Of a stretch of DNA of 64,000 nucleotides, positions 51,323-60,663 are shown in pieces; the stretch's first letter is position 1; every line of letters begins with the position of its first letter. The position numbers were made by a program, and so were the translations under genes. The notes under the pieces are model-generated. The model did not search any database and was not told the DNA's origin. It worked only from the letters and a program-made list of their open reading frames with translations. Origin of the DNA: B30-G6 sp963701385 (GTDB lineage Bacteria; Desulfobacterota; Desulfobacteria; Desulfobacterales; B30-G6); NCBI GenBank assembly GCA_963701385.1, contig CAVOZW010000018.1:1-64000 (forward strand). Direction: 5' to 3'.

Positions 51323-51414
51323 ATTAGCAGAATAACAGAGTGCTTGCAAAAACAATTGTTGGCCGAAGATTTTTTTGCTGGTGAAGATTATCTGACAATC
51401 GATACCGAAACAGT

Positions 51415-51480
51415 GAGCGCATTCCCCGCAGGTTCTGCCGTGCGGCAGAAGATTCCTCGCAGGATGCTGCGAGATTCTTC
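51415..51480 (+). repeat. REP/BIME-like hairpin repeat, copy 2
   Basis: GAGCGCATTCCCCG, then the hairpin TTCTGCCG-TG-CGGCAGAA, then GATTCCTCGCAGGATGCTGC with GAGATTCTTCA. The outer parts match 24132-24160 and 24201-24234. Confidence 0.65.
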
Positions 51481-51506
51481 ATTTTTTCGGGTTAGGACCG
51501 AAACGC

Positions 51507-52663
51507 TCAGGTGGGCAGGCTCACGGTGAATGTGCTACCTCTGTCGGGAGTGCTCGATACCTCGACAGAGCCTTTCAGCGCTTTTGAAAAAGCTTTGACC
51601 ATGCTGAGGCCCAGACCGATACCTGCCTGGCTACGACTTTTGTCGCCGCTAAAAAAGCGATCGAATATGTAGGGCAGCTCCTTTTCGGGAATGCCGATAC
51701 CCGTATCTTCAAAGACGATATTTACCTTGTCATTCCGTGACGTTGACGGAAATGGTGATGATACCGTCCGGCGGTGTGTACTTTATGGCATTTTCGAGCA
51801 TGTTCGTGACCATGCGCTGCAGTTTGTTTTTGTCGGCATCGATGGCGATGATGTCCGGTAGATGGGTCCGTATCGAGATATTTTTTTCATCGGCCATGGG
51901 TCGAAAGAATTCGCAGGCCTCCAGAATCAGCTTGTTCAGATTGACCTTTTCAATGCTGAGCTCCCCTAAACCGGCCTCGGCTTCGGATATGTCCAGCATG
52001 GTGTTGATGATGTCGATCAGGTTGTCGCACTCCTCGACGGTGCTGGCGGCCATCTCTTCATAATCCTGGGACGTTTTCGCACCGATCAACGTCATTTCGG
52101 CCATGCCGCGGATTCGGGTCAACGGGCTTCTGAGATCGTGGGCGATGTTGTCGGTCATTTCCCGCATGACATTGATCAGCTCCTGAAGCGATCCAGCATA
52201 CCATTGAAAACACGGGCGAGTTTGTCGATTTCCGCAGATCTTTTTTTAACATCCACCCGCCTGTCAAGGGCGCCATTGGCGATGTCGCTGGCTGTCTGAG
52301 TGACTTCCGTCACTCCCATCAGGGCCTTGCGTGCCAAAAACCAGCCGACCGCCGTGGCTAAAAGAAAGAATGGAATCGTCAACCACAGGATCAGGTTTCG
52401 AAAAACACGCAGATATTCCTGGTTGTCTTCAAGGGAAAACCCAACCTGCAGGACGGTTCCAGGACCAATGAATCCATATACGGTTCTGAACTTGTAGGTG
52501 CGATCAGGGCTTGAACGTGTTTCCAGAAGGGGGTTTTATCCGCAGTTTTTCGGATAGTGAAGCCGATCCGGCTTAGGCGGTCACGCTTGGTGTGGCGTAT
52601 GATATATTCTGATTTTCCTGTTTCTGGCAAGCCTTCCCTCGAAATCGAGATCGGTTTGTTCAT
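51507..52663 (-). pseudogene. Sensor histidine kinase with several frameshifts
   Basis: The pieces, in three frames, join into one kinase. An extracytoplasmic part and second membrane segment (LTIPFFLLATAVGWFLARK) are followed by a HAMP domain (DIANGALDRRVDVK), the H box NIAHDLRSPLTRI, N box MLENAIKYTP, and G boxes DTGIGIP and GIGLGLSMVKAF, ending at TGA 51507. Shifts are needed near 52180 (one base missing), near 51735 (one extra T after NVTE) and near 52530. The first membrane helix is not recovered. No response regulator is adjacent. Three shifts in one gene favour genuine decay. Confidence 0.75.
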
Positions 52664-52919
52664 CCGTCTGCTCTCGGGCGCTCATCACCGTAGGCATTTT
52701 AAGCAGGAGGGGAACATTGTTTTTGGCCGATTATCAGACTTGACTTTACAAAGGATATCAAATAATTGATTCCCTATAATGTTAAGGGGAATCGAGCTTG
52801 TGGCGGCAATTCGAGCGGCAGCATAGATGTTATCCATGGCGTGCCCTCACACAAGCAAACCAACTTTGGTGGTCCTGCTTGATCCACCTGACAATCGAAT
52901 TTTGTTTTTAAAAACGAGA

Positions 52920-53618
52920 ATGGAATCAATTGAACCCAAGCACGACGTCATCAGAGGATGCATGCTTATAGCTGCCATTGCTGCAGCGCTCCTGCTGTTC
53001 AGCTGGGTCGTCATCCACTGGGACCTGGATCGATCCATCTCGCGGCGCTTCTATACTGCCGCGGAAGGATGGTATTTGGGAAAAAAACAACCCTGGATCA
53101 GTTTATACCGCTTCGGAGAGATCCCGGGATTTATTCTGGCGTTTATTGGCCTTGCCGGATGGCTTTTCTGCAAGGTCAAGAAGCATTACCATCATTTGAA
53201 CCGCTATTTTCTTGTTATCGTTCTGACAGCTGTCATTGGACCGGGGCTTTTGGTCAACGGGATACTGAAACCAACTTGGGGCAGACCGCGGCCCAGGCAA
53301 GTCCAGGAATTCGGAGGGTTGCAGGCGTACCGCCACATGTATCAACCCAACATTTTTGGAAATGGAAAATCGTTTACCTGCGGTCACTGCGCCATGGGGT
53401 TTCTGTTCTTGTCCCTTATGGTTTTCCACCGAAAAAAAGCTTGGCTGGCCTACGCGGGCGGCGTAACCGGATTCTTTCTGGGCGGTTTTCTCGGGGCAAC
53501 ACGGATCGTGCAGGGCGGCCATTTCCTATCAGACGTTATCTGGTCTTCGGGTGTTGTTTCAATGGTCTTCATCGCACTTTATTACATCCTAATAAAAATA
53601 CCGCTCCACGAACAGTAA
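52920..53618 (+). CDS. PAP2-family lipid phosphatase
   Basis: The protein of about 232 aa has six membrane segments and the three phosphatase motifs: KPTWGRPRPRQ (KxxxxxxRP), a CGH-type PSGH site (SFTCGHCAMG) and TRIVQGGHFLSD (SRxxxxxHxxxD). Members dephosphorylate undecaprenyl-PP, PGP or lipid A at the periplasmic face (LpxE-like). The start is uncertain (ATG 52920 or 52827). Next to heptose genes, a lipid A or carrier-lipid role is likely. Confidence 0.82.
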   Translation: MESIEPKHDVIRGCMLIAAIAAALLLFSWVVIHWDLDRSISRRFYTAAEGWYLGKKQPWISLYRFGEIPGFILAFIGLAGWLFCKVKKHYHHLNRYFLVIVLTAVIGPGLLVNGILKPTWGRPRPRQVQEFGGLQAYRHMYQPNIFGNGKSFTCGHCAMGFLFLSLMVFHRKKAWLAYAGGVTGFFLGGFLGATRIVQGGHFLSDVIWSSGVVSMVFIALYYILIKIPLHEQ

Positions 53619-53638
53619 CCGTCCGAACGGAGACCTAC

Positions 53639-54607
53639 ATGTACATTATTACAGGCGGCGCCGGCTTTATCGGCAGTGCCATCACGTGGCGGCTGAATGA
53701 AAACGGTATCGATGATATTCTGATAGTTGACAACCTGGGCACATCCGACAAGTGGAAAAACCTGGTCAACCGCACCTATTCCGACTACATCCACAAATCG
53801 GATTTTCTGGATGCGCTGCTGAAAAACCGCTTTGGGCACATCGATGCCATCATTCACATGGGCGCCTGCTCTTCCACGACGGAGACGGATGCCGACTACC
53901 TGATGGAAAACAATTTCCATTACTCCGTGACCCTGGCAACCCACGCCCTGGCAAAGGGCATCCGTTTTATCAATGCCTCCAGCGCTGCCACCTACGGGAA
54001 TGGCGCCCAGGGGTTTTCAGACGCCCTCAACGGACTGGTCCGCCTCCAGCCACTCAACATGTACGGATACACCAAGCATCTCTTCGACCGTTGGGCAGTG
54101 CGAACCGGCGCCATCGATCACCTGGCGAGTCTGAAGTTTTTCAATGTCTTCGGCCCCAACGAATATCACAAGGGAGACATGAGCAGCCTGGTCTACAAAG
54201 GTTTTTTCCAGATCCGTGAAAAAGGAGCGCTGCGGCTTTTCAAATCGGATCACCCGGACTACGGGGACGGCGGCCAGCGACGCGACTTCGTCTATGTAAA
54301 AAACTGCGCCGACATCGTGCACTGGCTGGTGGAAAACCCATCGGTCACCGGGCTCTTCAACGTGGGGTCCGGAAAAGACCGTTCCTGGAACGATATGGCA
54401 CATGCGCTTTTTCACGCCATGAACCTGCCCGTAAACATTGATTACATCGACATGCCGGACCCCATCCGGGGAAAATACCAGAATTTTACCAGGGCCGAGA
54501 TGAAAAACCTGAGGCGTGCGGGATGCCCGGTTGCGTTCACAGAGCTCGAAGACGCCGTCGGTGATTACATCGCCAATTATCTGCAAAATGATGATCCATA
54601 CCTCTAA
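53639..54607 (+). CDS. hldD: ADP-L-glycero-D-manno-heptose 6-epimerase
   Basis: The 322-aa extended SDR starts MYIITGGAGFIGSAI behind GGAG. The much longer open frame upstream is the shadow of the PAP2 gene. It has the NAD loop GGAGFIG, HMGACSSTTETD, YGYTKHLFD (YxxxK) and RRDFVYVKN, as in HldD. It epimerises ADP-D,D- to ADP-L,D-heptose. First gene of hldD-gmhA-hldE. Confidence 0.96.
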   Translation: MYIITGGAGFIGSAITWRLNENGIDDILIVDNLGTSDKWKNLVNRTYSDYIHKSDFLDALLKNRFGHIDAIIHMGACSSTTETDADYLMENNFHYSVTLATHALAKGIRFINASSAATYGNGAQGFSDALNGLVRLQPLNMYGYTKHLFDRWAVRTGAIDHLASLKFFNVFGPNEYHKGDMSSLVYKGFFQIREKGALRLFKSDHPDYGDGGQRRDFVYVKNCADIVHWLVENPSVTGLFNVGSGKDRSWNDMAHALFHAMNLPVNIDYIDMPDPIRGKYQNFTRAEMKNLRRAGCPVAFTELEDAVGDYIANYLQNDDPYL

Positions 54608-54775
54608 AACGCATATCCCTTTTAAAACTTTGTCATTTCAGAGTTGGAGCTCCAATCCCGATGGACATCCTGCTTAACGAGCGTGTGTTTTTTTTGTTTC
54701 CTTTGGGTTGCTTATCATCTACAGTTTAGGGTAAGTTCGGAAAAAAACACGATGCGGCGCCGACACCTGAAAAAA

Positions 54776-55357
54776 ATGCGGAACATCTACATGCTGAAAA
54801 AAGACCTAAAAGAACACCTCGATTGTTTTCGTGATCTAGCGGAATTCGCCGACCTCATTGAACATGCGGCGGCCCTTCTAACGACATGCATCCAGCAGGG
54901 GGGCAAAATCCTGATTTGCGGCAATGGCGGCTCCGCCGCTGACTCCCAGCATTTTGCCGCAGAGATTGTCGGCCGTTTCCGTCAAGAAAGAGTCGCCATG
55001 CCCGCCATCGCATTGACCACGGACACATCGATCCTGACGGCCATCGGGAACGATTATGACTTCTCCACTATTTTTTCCAGGCAGATCCAGGCGCTTGGAC
55101 GGCCAGACGACATGCTCATCGCCCTCTCAACATCGGGGTCCTCCAGCAATGTTGTCAATGCAGTTGCCGCCGCTCACAATCTGGGGATAGCCTCCATTGT
55201 TTTGACCGGCGGGGACGGCGGCAAGCTGGTATCCATGGCGGAGGTCAGCATCGTCGTTCCCTCTCGAAACACCCCTAGAATCCAGGAGGCCCACATCTTC
55301 ATTCTCCATTTCTGGGCGCAACAACTCGAACTGGCTACCATAAAAGGGACAACGTGA
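54776..55357 (+). CDS. gmhA: Phosphoheptose isomerase
   Basis: The protein of about 193 aa has the SIS-domain signatures ILICGNGGSAADSQHFAAE, ALTTDTSILTAIGND and ALSTSGSSSNVVNA typical of GmhA (sedoheptulose-7-P to D-glycero-D-manno-heptose-7-P). Starts at 54776 or 54791; the earlier ORF start is too far. Its TGA overlaps the GTG of hldE. Confidence 0.95.
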   Translation: MRNIYMLKKDLKEHLDCFRDLAEFADLIEHAAALLTTCIQQGGKILICGNGGSAADSQHFAAEIVGRFRQERVAMPAIALTTDTSILTAIGNDYDFSTIFSRQIQALGRPDDMLIALSTSGSSSNVVNAVAAAHNLGIASIVLTGGDGGKLVSMAEVSIVVPSRNTPRIQEAHIFILHFWAQQLELATIKGTT

Positions 55358-56790
55358 TATCATACCCGGATTTTCAAGACTGCACCGTCATCGTCGTGGG
55401 TGACATCATTTTGGATCGCTACATCCGTGGTGACGTGGATCGGATATCACCGGAAGCGCCGGTGCCGGTCATCAGGGTAATGGAAAAAAGCATTCATCTC
55501 GGTGGGGCCGGAAATGTGGCGCTGAATCTAAAAGGATTAGGCTGCCAGCCGATTCTCATCGGTGTCAGGGGTGAAGATGACAGCGGCAGGGCGCTGGTGG
55601 AAATCCTTTCTGACGAAAACATCCCCAACCACATCGTGAACGTAAAAAATCACCCAACGACAACCAAAACGCGCATAATCGGGCAGCGGCAACAGGTGGC
55701 CAGACTTGATGAAGAAATGCGGCTCTCCATCTCCGAATCCATGGCAGAAGAGTTGGCCGGCACCCTGGAAAATGTTCTCCCCAAAGCCCGGGCTTTGGTG
55801 ATATCGGACTATGGAAAAGGCTTGGTCTCTCCATTGTTTGCCGCCCGGGTCATCAAACTATCACGGAAACGCAATATCCCGGTTTTTGTCGATCCCAAAG
55901 GAACAGACTGGGGACACTACCGGAGCGCAACCTGCATTACGCCCAATTTGGCGGAGTTGCGGGCAGCCTCCCGGCCGACTGTCGAAAATGATGCGGCCGC
56001 TTGTCTTCAGATGATCCAGTGTCTCGATCTTGAATACCTTCTGGTGACGCGTGGTGCCGGGGGGATGTCCTTGTATCAAAAAGAATCGAACCCAATTCAC
56101 ATCAATGCCCGAGCAAGGGAGGTGTTCGATGTCTCAGGGGCCGGCGACACAGTCATTGCATCCCTGTCCGCAGCGGTTGCCTCAGGGATGAACCTGAGAC
56201 AAGCGCTTGAATTTTCCAACACCGCTGCCGGCATTGTGGTGGGAAAGATGGGCACACAACCCATCACCGCCAGGGAATTGAAGCAATCTATTTGGGACAA
56301 CACCCTCGAAAACACCCCTAAAATCGTCGGAAAAAAAGAAGCCCGGGAAAAAATCGCCAGGTGGCGGAAGGACGGCGACCAGATCGTCTTCACCAACGGT
56401 TGTTTCGATATTCTGCACATCGGTCACATTAAACTGCTGCACGAAGCCTCAAAACATGGTGACAGGCTCATTGTCGGTCTCAATTCAGACGCTTCCGTCC
56501 GAAATTTAAAGGGGCCCAAAAGACCCGTCGTTTCGGAGACTGAAAGAGCCGCCCTGTTATCGAATATCAGAGGCGTCGATCTGGTTGTCATTTTTGATGA
56601 AAAAACACCTCTGGACCTTATCCAATTGTTTGAGCCAGATGTGCTTGTCAAAGGTGGCGACTACACGCCGGAGACCGTGGTGGGTCATGACGTCGTGGTA
56701 AACAATGGCGGCCGGGTGATCATTGTTCCCCTTGTGGATGGTGTCAGCACATCAAACTTCATTCAGTCGTTGACAAACGACGTACTGTAA
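55354..56790 (+). CDS. hldE: Bifunctional heptose-7-P kinase / heptose-1-P adenylyltransferase
   Basis: The 478-aa protein (GTG start) has an N-terminal ribokinase-like half (IVVGDIILDRYIRGDVDR; GAGDTVIAS near 265) and a C-terminal nucleotidyltransferase half (FTNGCFDILHIGHIKLL; VKGGDYTPE). Both active sites look intact. With GmhA and HldD it completes ADP-heptose synthesis apart from GmhB, which is not here. Confidence 0.96.
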   Translation: MISYPDFQDCTVIVVGDIILDRYIRGDVDRISPEAPVPVIRVMEKSIHLGGAGNVALNLKGLGCQPILIGVRGEDDSGRALVEILSDENIPNHIVNVKNHPTTTKTRIIGQRQQVARLDEEMRLSISESMAEELAGTLENVLPKARALVISDYGKGLVSPLFAARVIKLSRKRNIPVFVDPKGTDWGHYRSATCITPNLAELRAASRPTVENDAAACLQMIQCLDLEYLLVTRGAGGMSLYQKESNPIHINARAREVFDVSGAGDTVIASLSAAVASGMNLRQALEFSNTAAGIVVGKMGTQPITARELKQSIWDNTLENTPKIVGKKEAREKIARWRKDGDQIVFTNGCFDILHIGHIKLLHEASKHGDRLIVGLNSDASVRNLKGPKRPVVSETERAALLSNIRGVDLVVIFDEKTPLDLIQLFEPDVLVKGGDYTPETVVGHDVVVNNGGRVIIVPLVDGVSTSNFIQSLTNDVL

Positions 56791-56795
56791 ATTTC

Positions 56796-57881
56796 ATGAC
56801 AGATCCAACCAAATTATTCTATACCTACAGCCAGATTTATCAACTTTCCTATGCCTTGCCCATATATCGTGCGGCCGGAGGCACATTTTTAGTAAAAAAC
56901 CTGCGCAAATGGATTCAATTCAAGAAGTATATGCGGGGTCTCGGCCGAACGGTGGATCCCCTAAACCTGCTGAGGACGCCGCCCGTAAAGCTGATGGCTT
57001 CATGGGAGAAGGGTATTCTGTCAGGTGTTCATATTACCCCTTCTGTAGAAAAGTTTTATCCTGCCAAGCCTCAGATCGTCAATATCTTTACCGGGCACGG
57101 AAGCGGAGACAAGCCTTATCTGGGAGAGCGCATATACGAAAAAATGGCCACTTTTGATTTCCACTTCCTGGCAGGCCCCAAGAGTCTCAAAAAGCTTCAC
57201 GATAAAAATGTCAACATCGATCCGGACAAGCTGATAAAAATCGGCAATATGCGCTTTGACGACTATGTCAACAATCAAATAGACCGTGACCGCGAACTTG
57301 ACCGGCTTGGCATAAAAAATCGTGACTTGAAAAACATTCTCTATGCCCCGACATGGCAATGGGGCCAAGGTTCTCTGTTGCGGCACGCATACCGTTTCTG
57401 CGAGGAAATCGGTGCTCAATATAATTTAATTATCCGTCCCCATGGGCATGACCGCATGAAAATATCGAAGCTGCAGCAGTATGTAAAAAAGAAACGGCTT
57501 GACAACATATACTTTTCCAACCCATCCAACCTCGCCCAACATGACACCATGAACGACTTTCGTGTTTCGGATCTGTTGATCAGTGACAGGACATCATCCA
57601 TTGTTTATGAATACCTGATCACAAGCAAGCCGGTGATCGTTATCAACAATGATTTCAACGAAACCCATGAGATGCCAGCTGAAATGTTGATCGATGACAT
57701 CGCCGAGCACTGGGATGAAAAAAGTCATATTTTGAAAATGATCAACCACAGCTTTTCCAATCATGCCGCCCGGCTGAAAGATTACAAGTCGCTGTTGAAC
57801 ACCTGTTTCTACTACAATGACGGCAAGTGCACCCAACGCGCCGTCGAATTCATCCGGAATGTCACCAAGAGGCTGGGATGA
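56796..57881 (+). CDS. CDP-glycerol:poly(glycerophosphate) glycerophosphotransferase family
   Basis: The 361-aa protein has the TagF/TagB-like pattern: FTGHGSGDKPYLGER, ILYAPTWQWGQG, LIIRPHGHDRM, DLLISDRTSSIVYEY and KPVIVINND. Family members move glycerol- or ribitol-phosphate from CDP-alcohols to glycans; in Gram-negatives they decorate LPS or capsule. It is 5 bases after hldE and coupled (ATGA) to the LicD gene. Confidence 0.85.
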   Translation: MTDPTKLFYTYSQIYQLSYALPIYRAAGGTFLVKNLRKWIQFKKYMRGLGRTVDPLNLLRTPPVKLMASWEKGILSGVHITPSVEKFYPAKPQIVNIFTGHGSGDKPYLGERIYEKMATFDFHFLAGPKSLKKLHDKNVNIDPDKLIKIGNMRFDDYVNNQIDRDRELDRLGIKNRDLKNILYAPTWQWGQGSLLRHAYRFCEEIGAQYNLIIRPHGHDRMKISKLQQYVKKKRLDNIYFSNPSNLAQHDTMNDFRVSDLLISDRTSSIVYEYLITSKPVIVINNDFNETHEMPAEMLIDDIAEHWDEKSHILKMINHSFSNHAARLKDYKSLLNTCFYYNDGKCTQRAVEFIRNVTKRLG

Positions 57882-59071
57882 GACATCTCGACAAACGCCA
57901 ATTTAAGCTGCTTCAGGATATTGCCTCTTTATTCGAGGCGAATGACATTGTCTATTGGATTGAATCCGGAACCCTGCTCGGCATTGTCAGGGATGGCACC
58001 TTCTTACCGGCTCATCCCGATATCGATATCGCCATACACGCGACCTCACAGGAACAGCTTTTGTCCTTGTCAAGAAAGCTGTGGTTCAGATACCGAATAA
58101 AGCCCATGGGAAATCTATCCGGACGATCCTGGGTGGAAGGTCCCTACACCCGGTTTATTCTGTTGAGAGCATGGGAGCACTCGGTCAAAGCGGCCGTTCG
58201 GGTCATAATAACCGTAAAATACAAGCATGAAAACCAGTACCGGTGGATTGATTACCGCAGCTGTAAACATGTCGATGCTTCTTATTATGACAAACTCGAC
58301 CGGATCACTTTCAGGGGCAATGAATATCCCATCCCCCGGGATATAAAAACCTACCTGTGCCATCGATATGGAGAGTGGAAAACAGTGAATGCTCTATATC
58401 AAAGTCGCATCGACGATCGCTCCATAGCGGACACCCGTATTATCCGTACCGTTCCCGGTTCGTCATTTCAAAAAAGCCGGAGCAAAAGAAAACCCAAGAA
58501 GATTCAACTGACCGGCAAATACCTCGTCCGGATGAAAAAAATGCTGTTTGAAACACTCGATATTTTTGACACCAATGGCATTTCCTACTGGTTGGATGAT
58601 GGTTCACTGCTGGGCATTATACGCGATGGAACCCTCATTCCCTGGGACCACGACGTGGACATCGGCATACCAGGTGAATCGGTCAAACACATACTCGATT
58701 TGAAATATGATTTTCTGCCCAAGTATCTACTGAGAAAAAAAACGATCAACAGCACCTGGTTGCCTGGTCAGGTTCGCTCCATAAAAATTAAAACAACCTG
58801 GGAAAAGATGATGCACGTCAATTTTCACGTCGACTTGTTTGCAAAGTATAAAGTCGGCAACCGGTATCACTGGATAGACAGCAATGCATTAAAATCCATA
58901 GACGCTAAATATTACGACCAGCTGGATGAAATAGAATGGGAAGGCAGAAGAATATCGATACCTTCCAGCATAGAAGACTATTTGACCATCCGCTACAATG
59001 ACTGGCGGACGCCCAGCAGGAACTTCAGTCCCAGCCGTGACGACGGTGCGGTTGCCGAAAAAGGGTTTTAA
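57878..59071 (+). CDS. Tandem LicD-family phosphotransferase
   Basis: The protein of about 397 aa (ATG 57878 overlapping the previous stop) contains two LicD-like modules. The first, near residues 20-190, has WIESGTLLGIVRDG and HPDIDIAIH. The second, near 215-390, has YWLDDGSLLGIIRDG and DHDVDIGIP. Each keeps the Gly/Ser-rich loop and D-x-D metal pair of nucleotidyltransferase-fold LicD/FKRP enzymes, which add phosphocholine or ribitol-phosphate to sugars. Each also ends with a YDQLDEIEW-like segment. This is an internal duplication. Confidence 0.85.
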   Translation: MRHLDKRQFKLLQDIASLFEANDIVYWIESGTLLGIVRDGTFLPAHPDIDIAIHATSQEQLLSLSRKLWFRYRIKPMGNLSGRSWVEGPYTRFILLRAWEHSVKAAVRVIITVKYKHENQYRWIDYRSCKHVDASYYDKLDRITFRGNEYPIPRDIKTYLCHRYGEWKTVNALYQSRIDDRSIADTRIIRTVPGSSFQKSRSKRKPKKIQLTGKYLVRMKKMLFETLDIFDTNGISYWLDDGSLLGIIRDGTLIPWDHDVDIGIPGESVKHILDLKYDFLPKYLLRKKTINSTWLPGQVRSIKIKTTWEKMMHVNFHVDLFAKYKVGNRYHWIDSNALKSIDAKYYDQLDEIEWEGRRISIPSSIEDYLTIRYNDWRTPSRNFSPSRDDGAVAEKGF

Positions 59072-59072
59072 A

Positions 59073-59114
59073 ATAAATTCGCTTCGGCGAATTTATGGGG
59101 CGACCATGTCGCCC
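59073..59114 (+). repeat. Two-hairpin element after the LicD gene
   Basis: ATAAATTCGC-TTCG-GCGAATTTAT (UUCG tetraloop) is followed by GGGCGAC-CAT-GTCGCCC. It starts 2 bases after the stop codon. Confidence 0.8.
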
Positions 59115-59166
59115 GGGAACGTGAGAACAAGGTGTATTCGTAAACCATGAAAGAAGACAAAGGAAG

Positions 59167-59943
59167 ATGGTAAAAACGGCGGTCATTCTAGCGGCGGGAA
59201 TCAATGCGAGACTGAACGGCAATATCGCCGGCATGCCCAAAGGATTCATCGAAATAGACCATCGGTCTCTGATCGAGAGGTCCATTGCAACCCTTTTGGC
59301 CAACCGTATTGAAAAGATCATCATCGGGACCGGTTACCTTTTCGAGCATTACAAGCGCCTGGCGTCGAACTACAACTGCATCGTTACGCACAACAACGAT
59401 CACTACAGGACATCCGGCAGTTTTTTTACGCTCTACAACCTGAAAGATGTCATCCATGAAGATTTTATTCTGCTTGAATCCGACCTGATATATGAGAACC
59501 TTGCCATTGCCCATCTCCAGCGAAGAGATGCGAAGGATGTCATCCTGGCCAGCGGCAGAACCTATTCCGGAGACGAGGTGTACATAGAAACCGATGCGAA
59601 CGAAAAGCTCATAAGGATGTCCAAAAACGAGAACGATCTGGCATCTGTTTTCGGCGAACTGGTGGGTATTTCCAGGTTTTCGATTCAGACCTATCGACAT
59701 GTCTGCGCCCTCCTCGAGGAAAAACCCGACATCCTGCGAACGATAGAGTATGAGCACGCCTTTTCGATGTTGTCGCAGACCCGTCCCATAAAAGTGGATA
59801 AAATAGAGAACCTGGTCTGGGCGGAGATCGACACCCCACAGCATTTAAATCGCGTGAAAGAGCTCGTCTACCCGAAAATGAAACATCTTGAAGCTGCCAC
59901 GCCACACGATGGCGCATCACAAGAGCATCTCAAAAGGGGTTGA
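59167..59943 (+). CDS. LicC/IspD-like nucleotidyltransferase, first of a pair
   Basis: The 258-aa protein has a GT-A nucleotide-binding start (AVILAAGINARLNGN, MPKGFIEIDH) and DFILLESDLIYEN for metal. It resembles LicC (CTP:phosphocholine cytidylyltransferase) and related sugar-1-P nucleotidyltransferases. Beside LicD and CDP-glycerol-type transferases, a CDP-activated substituent (choline, glycerol, ribitol or aminoethylphosphonate) is likely. Confidence 0.8.
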   Translation: MVKTAVILAAGINARLNGNIAGMPKGFIEIDHRSLIERSIATLLANRIEKIIIGTGYLFEHYKRLASNYNCIVTHNNDHYRTSGSFFTLYNLKDVIHEDFILLESDLIYENLAIAHLQRRDAKDVILASGRTYSGDEVYIETDANEKLIRMSKNENDLASVFGELVGISRFSIQTYRHVCALLEEKPDILRTIEYEHAFSMLSQTRPIKVDKIENLVWAEIDTPQHLNRVKELVYPKMKHLEAATPHDGASQEHLKRG

Positions 59944-59944
59944 A

Positions 59945-60637
59945 ATGAGACATCCAACGGTCATCATACTTTCGGCGGGAGTGGGAAGCCGGCTGGGCAG
60001 CCCTTATCCCAAGGGGCTGACCCCTTTGGGCAACGGCGAAACGATCTTTTCGAGACAACTGAGGATGTTCCGGGAATTCGGCTTGACCATCGTGGTCGTC
60101 GTGGGGTTTAAGAAGGATTTGATCATGGAGGCCGACCCCCATGTGCTGTATGCCTACAACACCCATTTCGACATCACCAACACCTCCAAGAGCCTGCTCT
60201 GCGGCATAAACCATGTTCACCACGAAGATGTGCTGTGGATCAACGGTGATGTGGTGTTCGACATCGAGGTGATTCGACAACTGCTCGAGAAGAAGGGCTC
60301 GTGGGTGGTGGTGAACAATGCGCAGGTGGGTGAAGAGGAAGTAAAATATACGACCGACCCCGGGGGCTATGTCAATGCCATATCCAAACAGGTGGAGAAG
60401 CCTCTCGGGGAAGCCGTCGGCATCAACCTGATAGAGGCCGCCCACCTGGCAGCGTTCAAGGAGAAACTCAAGGCCGTCGGCGACCAGGACTATTTCGAGC
60501 GCGGCATGGAACTGCTGATCCGGGAAAAGGCGCATCTCTTTCGCCCGCTCAATGTCGACGCCGGTGCCTGTGTGGAGGTGGACTTCAAGGAAGATCTCAA
60601 ACGGGCACGCATGATCGTGAAAGTCCGGCGCACCTAG
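59945..60637 (+). CDS. LicC/IspD-like nucleotidyltransferase, second of a pair
   Basis: The 230-aa protein starts at ATG 59945 (AAGGGG upstream) with PTVIILSAGVGSRLGSP, YPKGLTPLGNGETI and VLWINGDVVFDIEV. It is only distantly like its upstream neighbour, so probably a second activated substrate. It overlaps nothing but follows the previous stop by 1 base. The converse-strand gene follows after 26 bases. Confidence 0.8.
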   Translation: MRHPTVIILSAGVGSRLGSPYPKGLTPLGNGETIFSRQLRMFREFGLTIVVVVGFKKDLIMEADPHVLYAYNTHFDITNTSKSLLCGINHVHHEDVLWINGDVVFDIEVIRQLLEKKGSWVVVNNAQVGEEEVKYTTDPGGYVNAISKQVEKPLGEAVGINLIEAAHLAAFKEKLKAVGDQDYFERGMELLIREKAHLFRPLNVDAGACVEVDFKEDLKRARMIVKVRRT

Positions 60638-60663
60638 CCCGCCTGTTTCATGAAATGTTCGGG

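Noticed and set aside
52958..53638. Long in-frame extension upstream of hldD
   Set aside because: It is the shadow of the PAP2 phosphatase gene; hldD has its own ATG with GGAG and starts at the family-typical residue.
59930..60535. 201-codon minus-strand frame
   Set aside because: It is antisense to the second nucleotidyltransferase gene, which has clear motifs.
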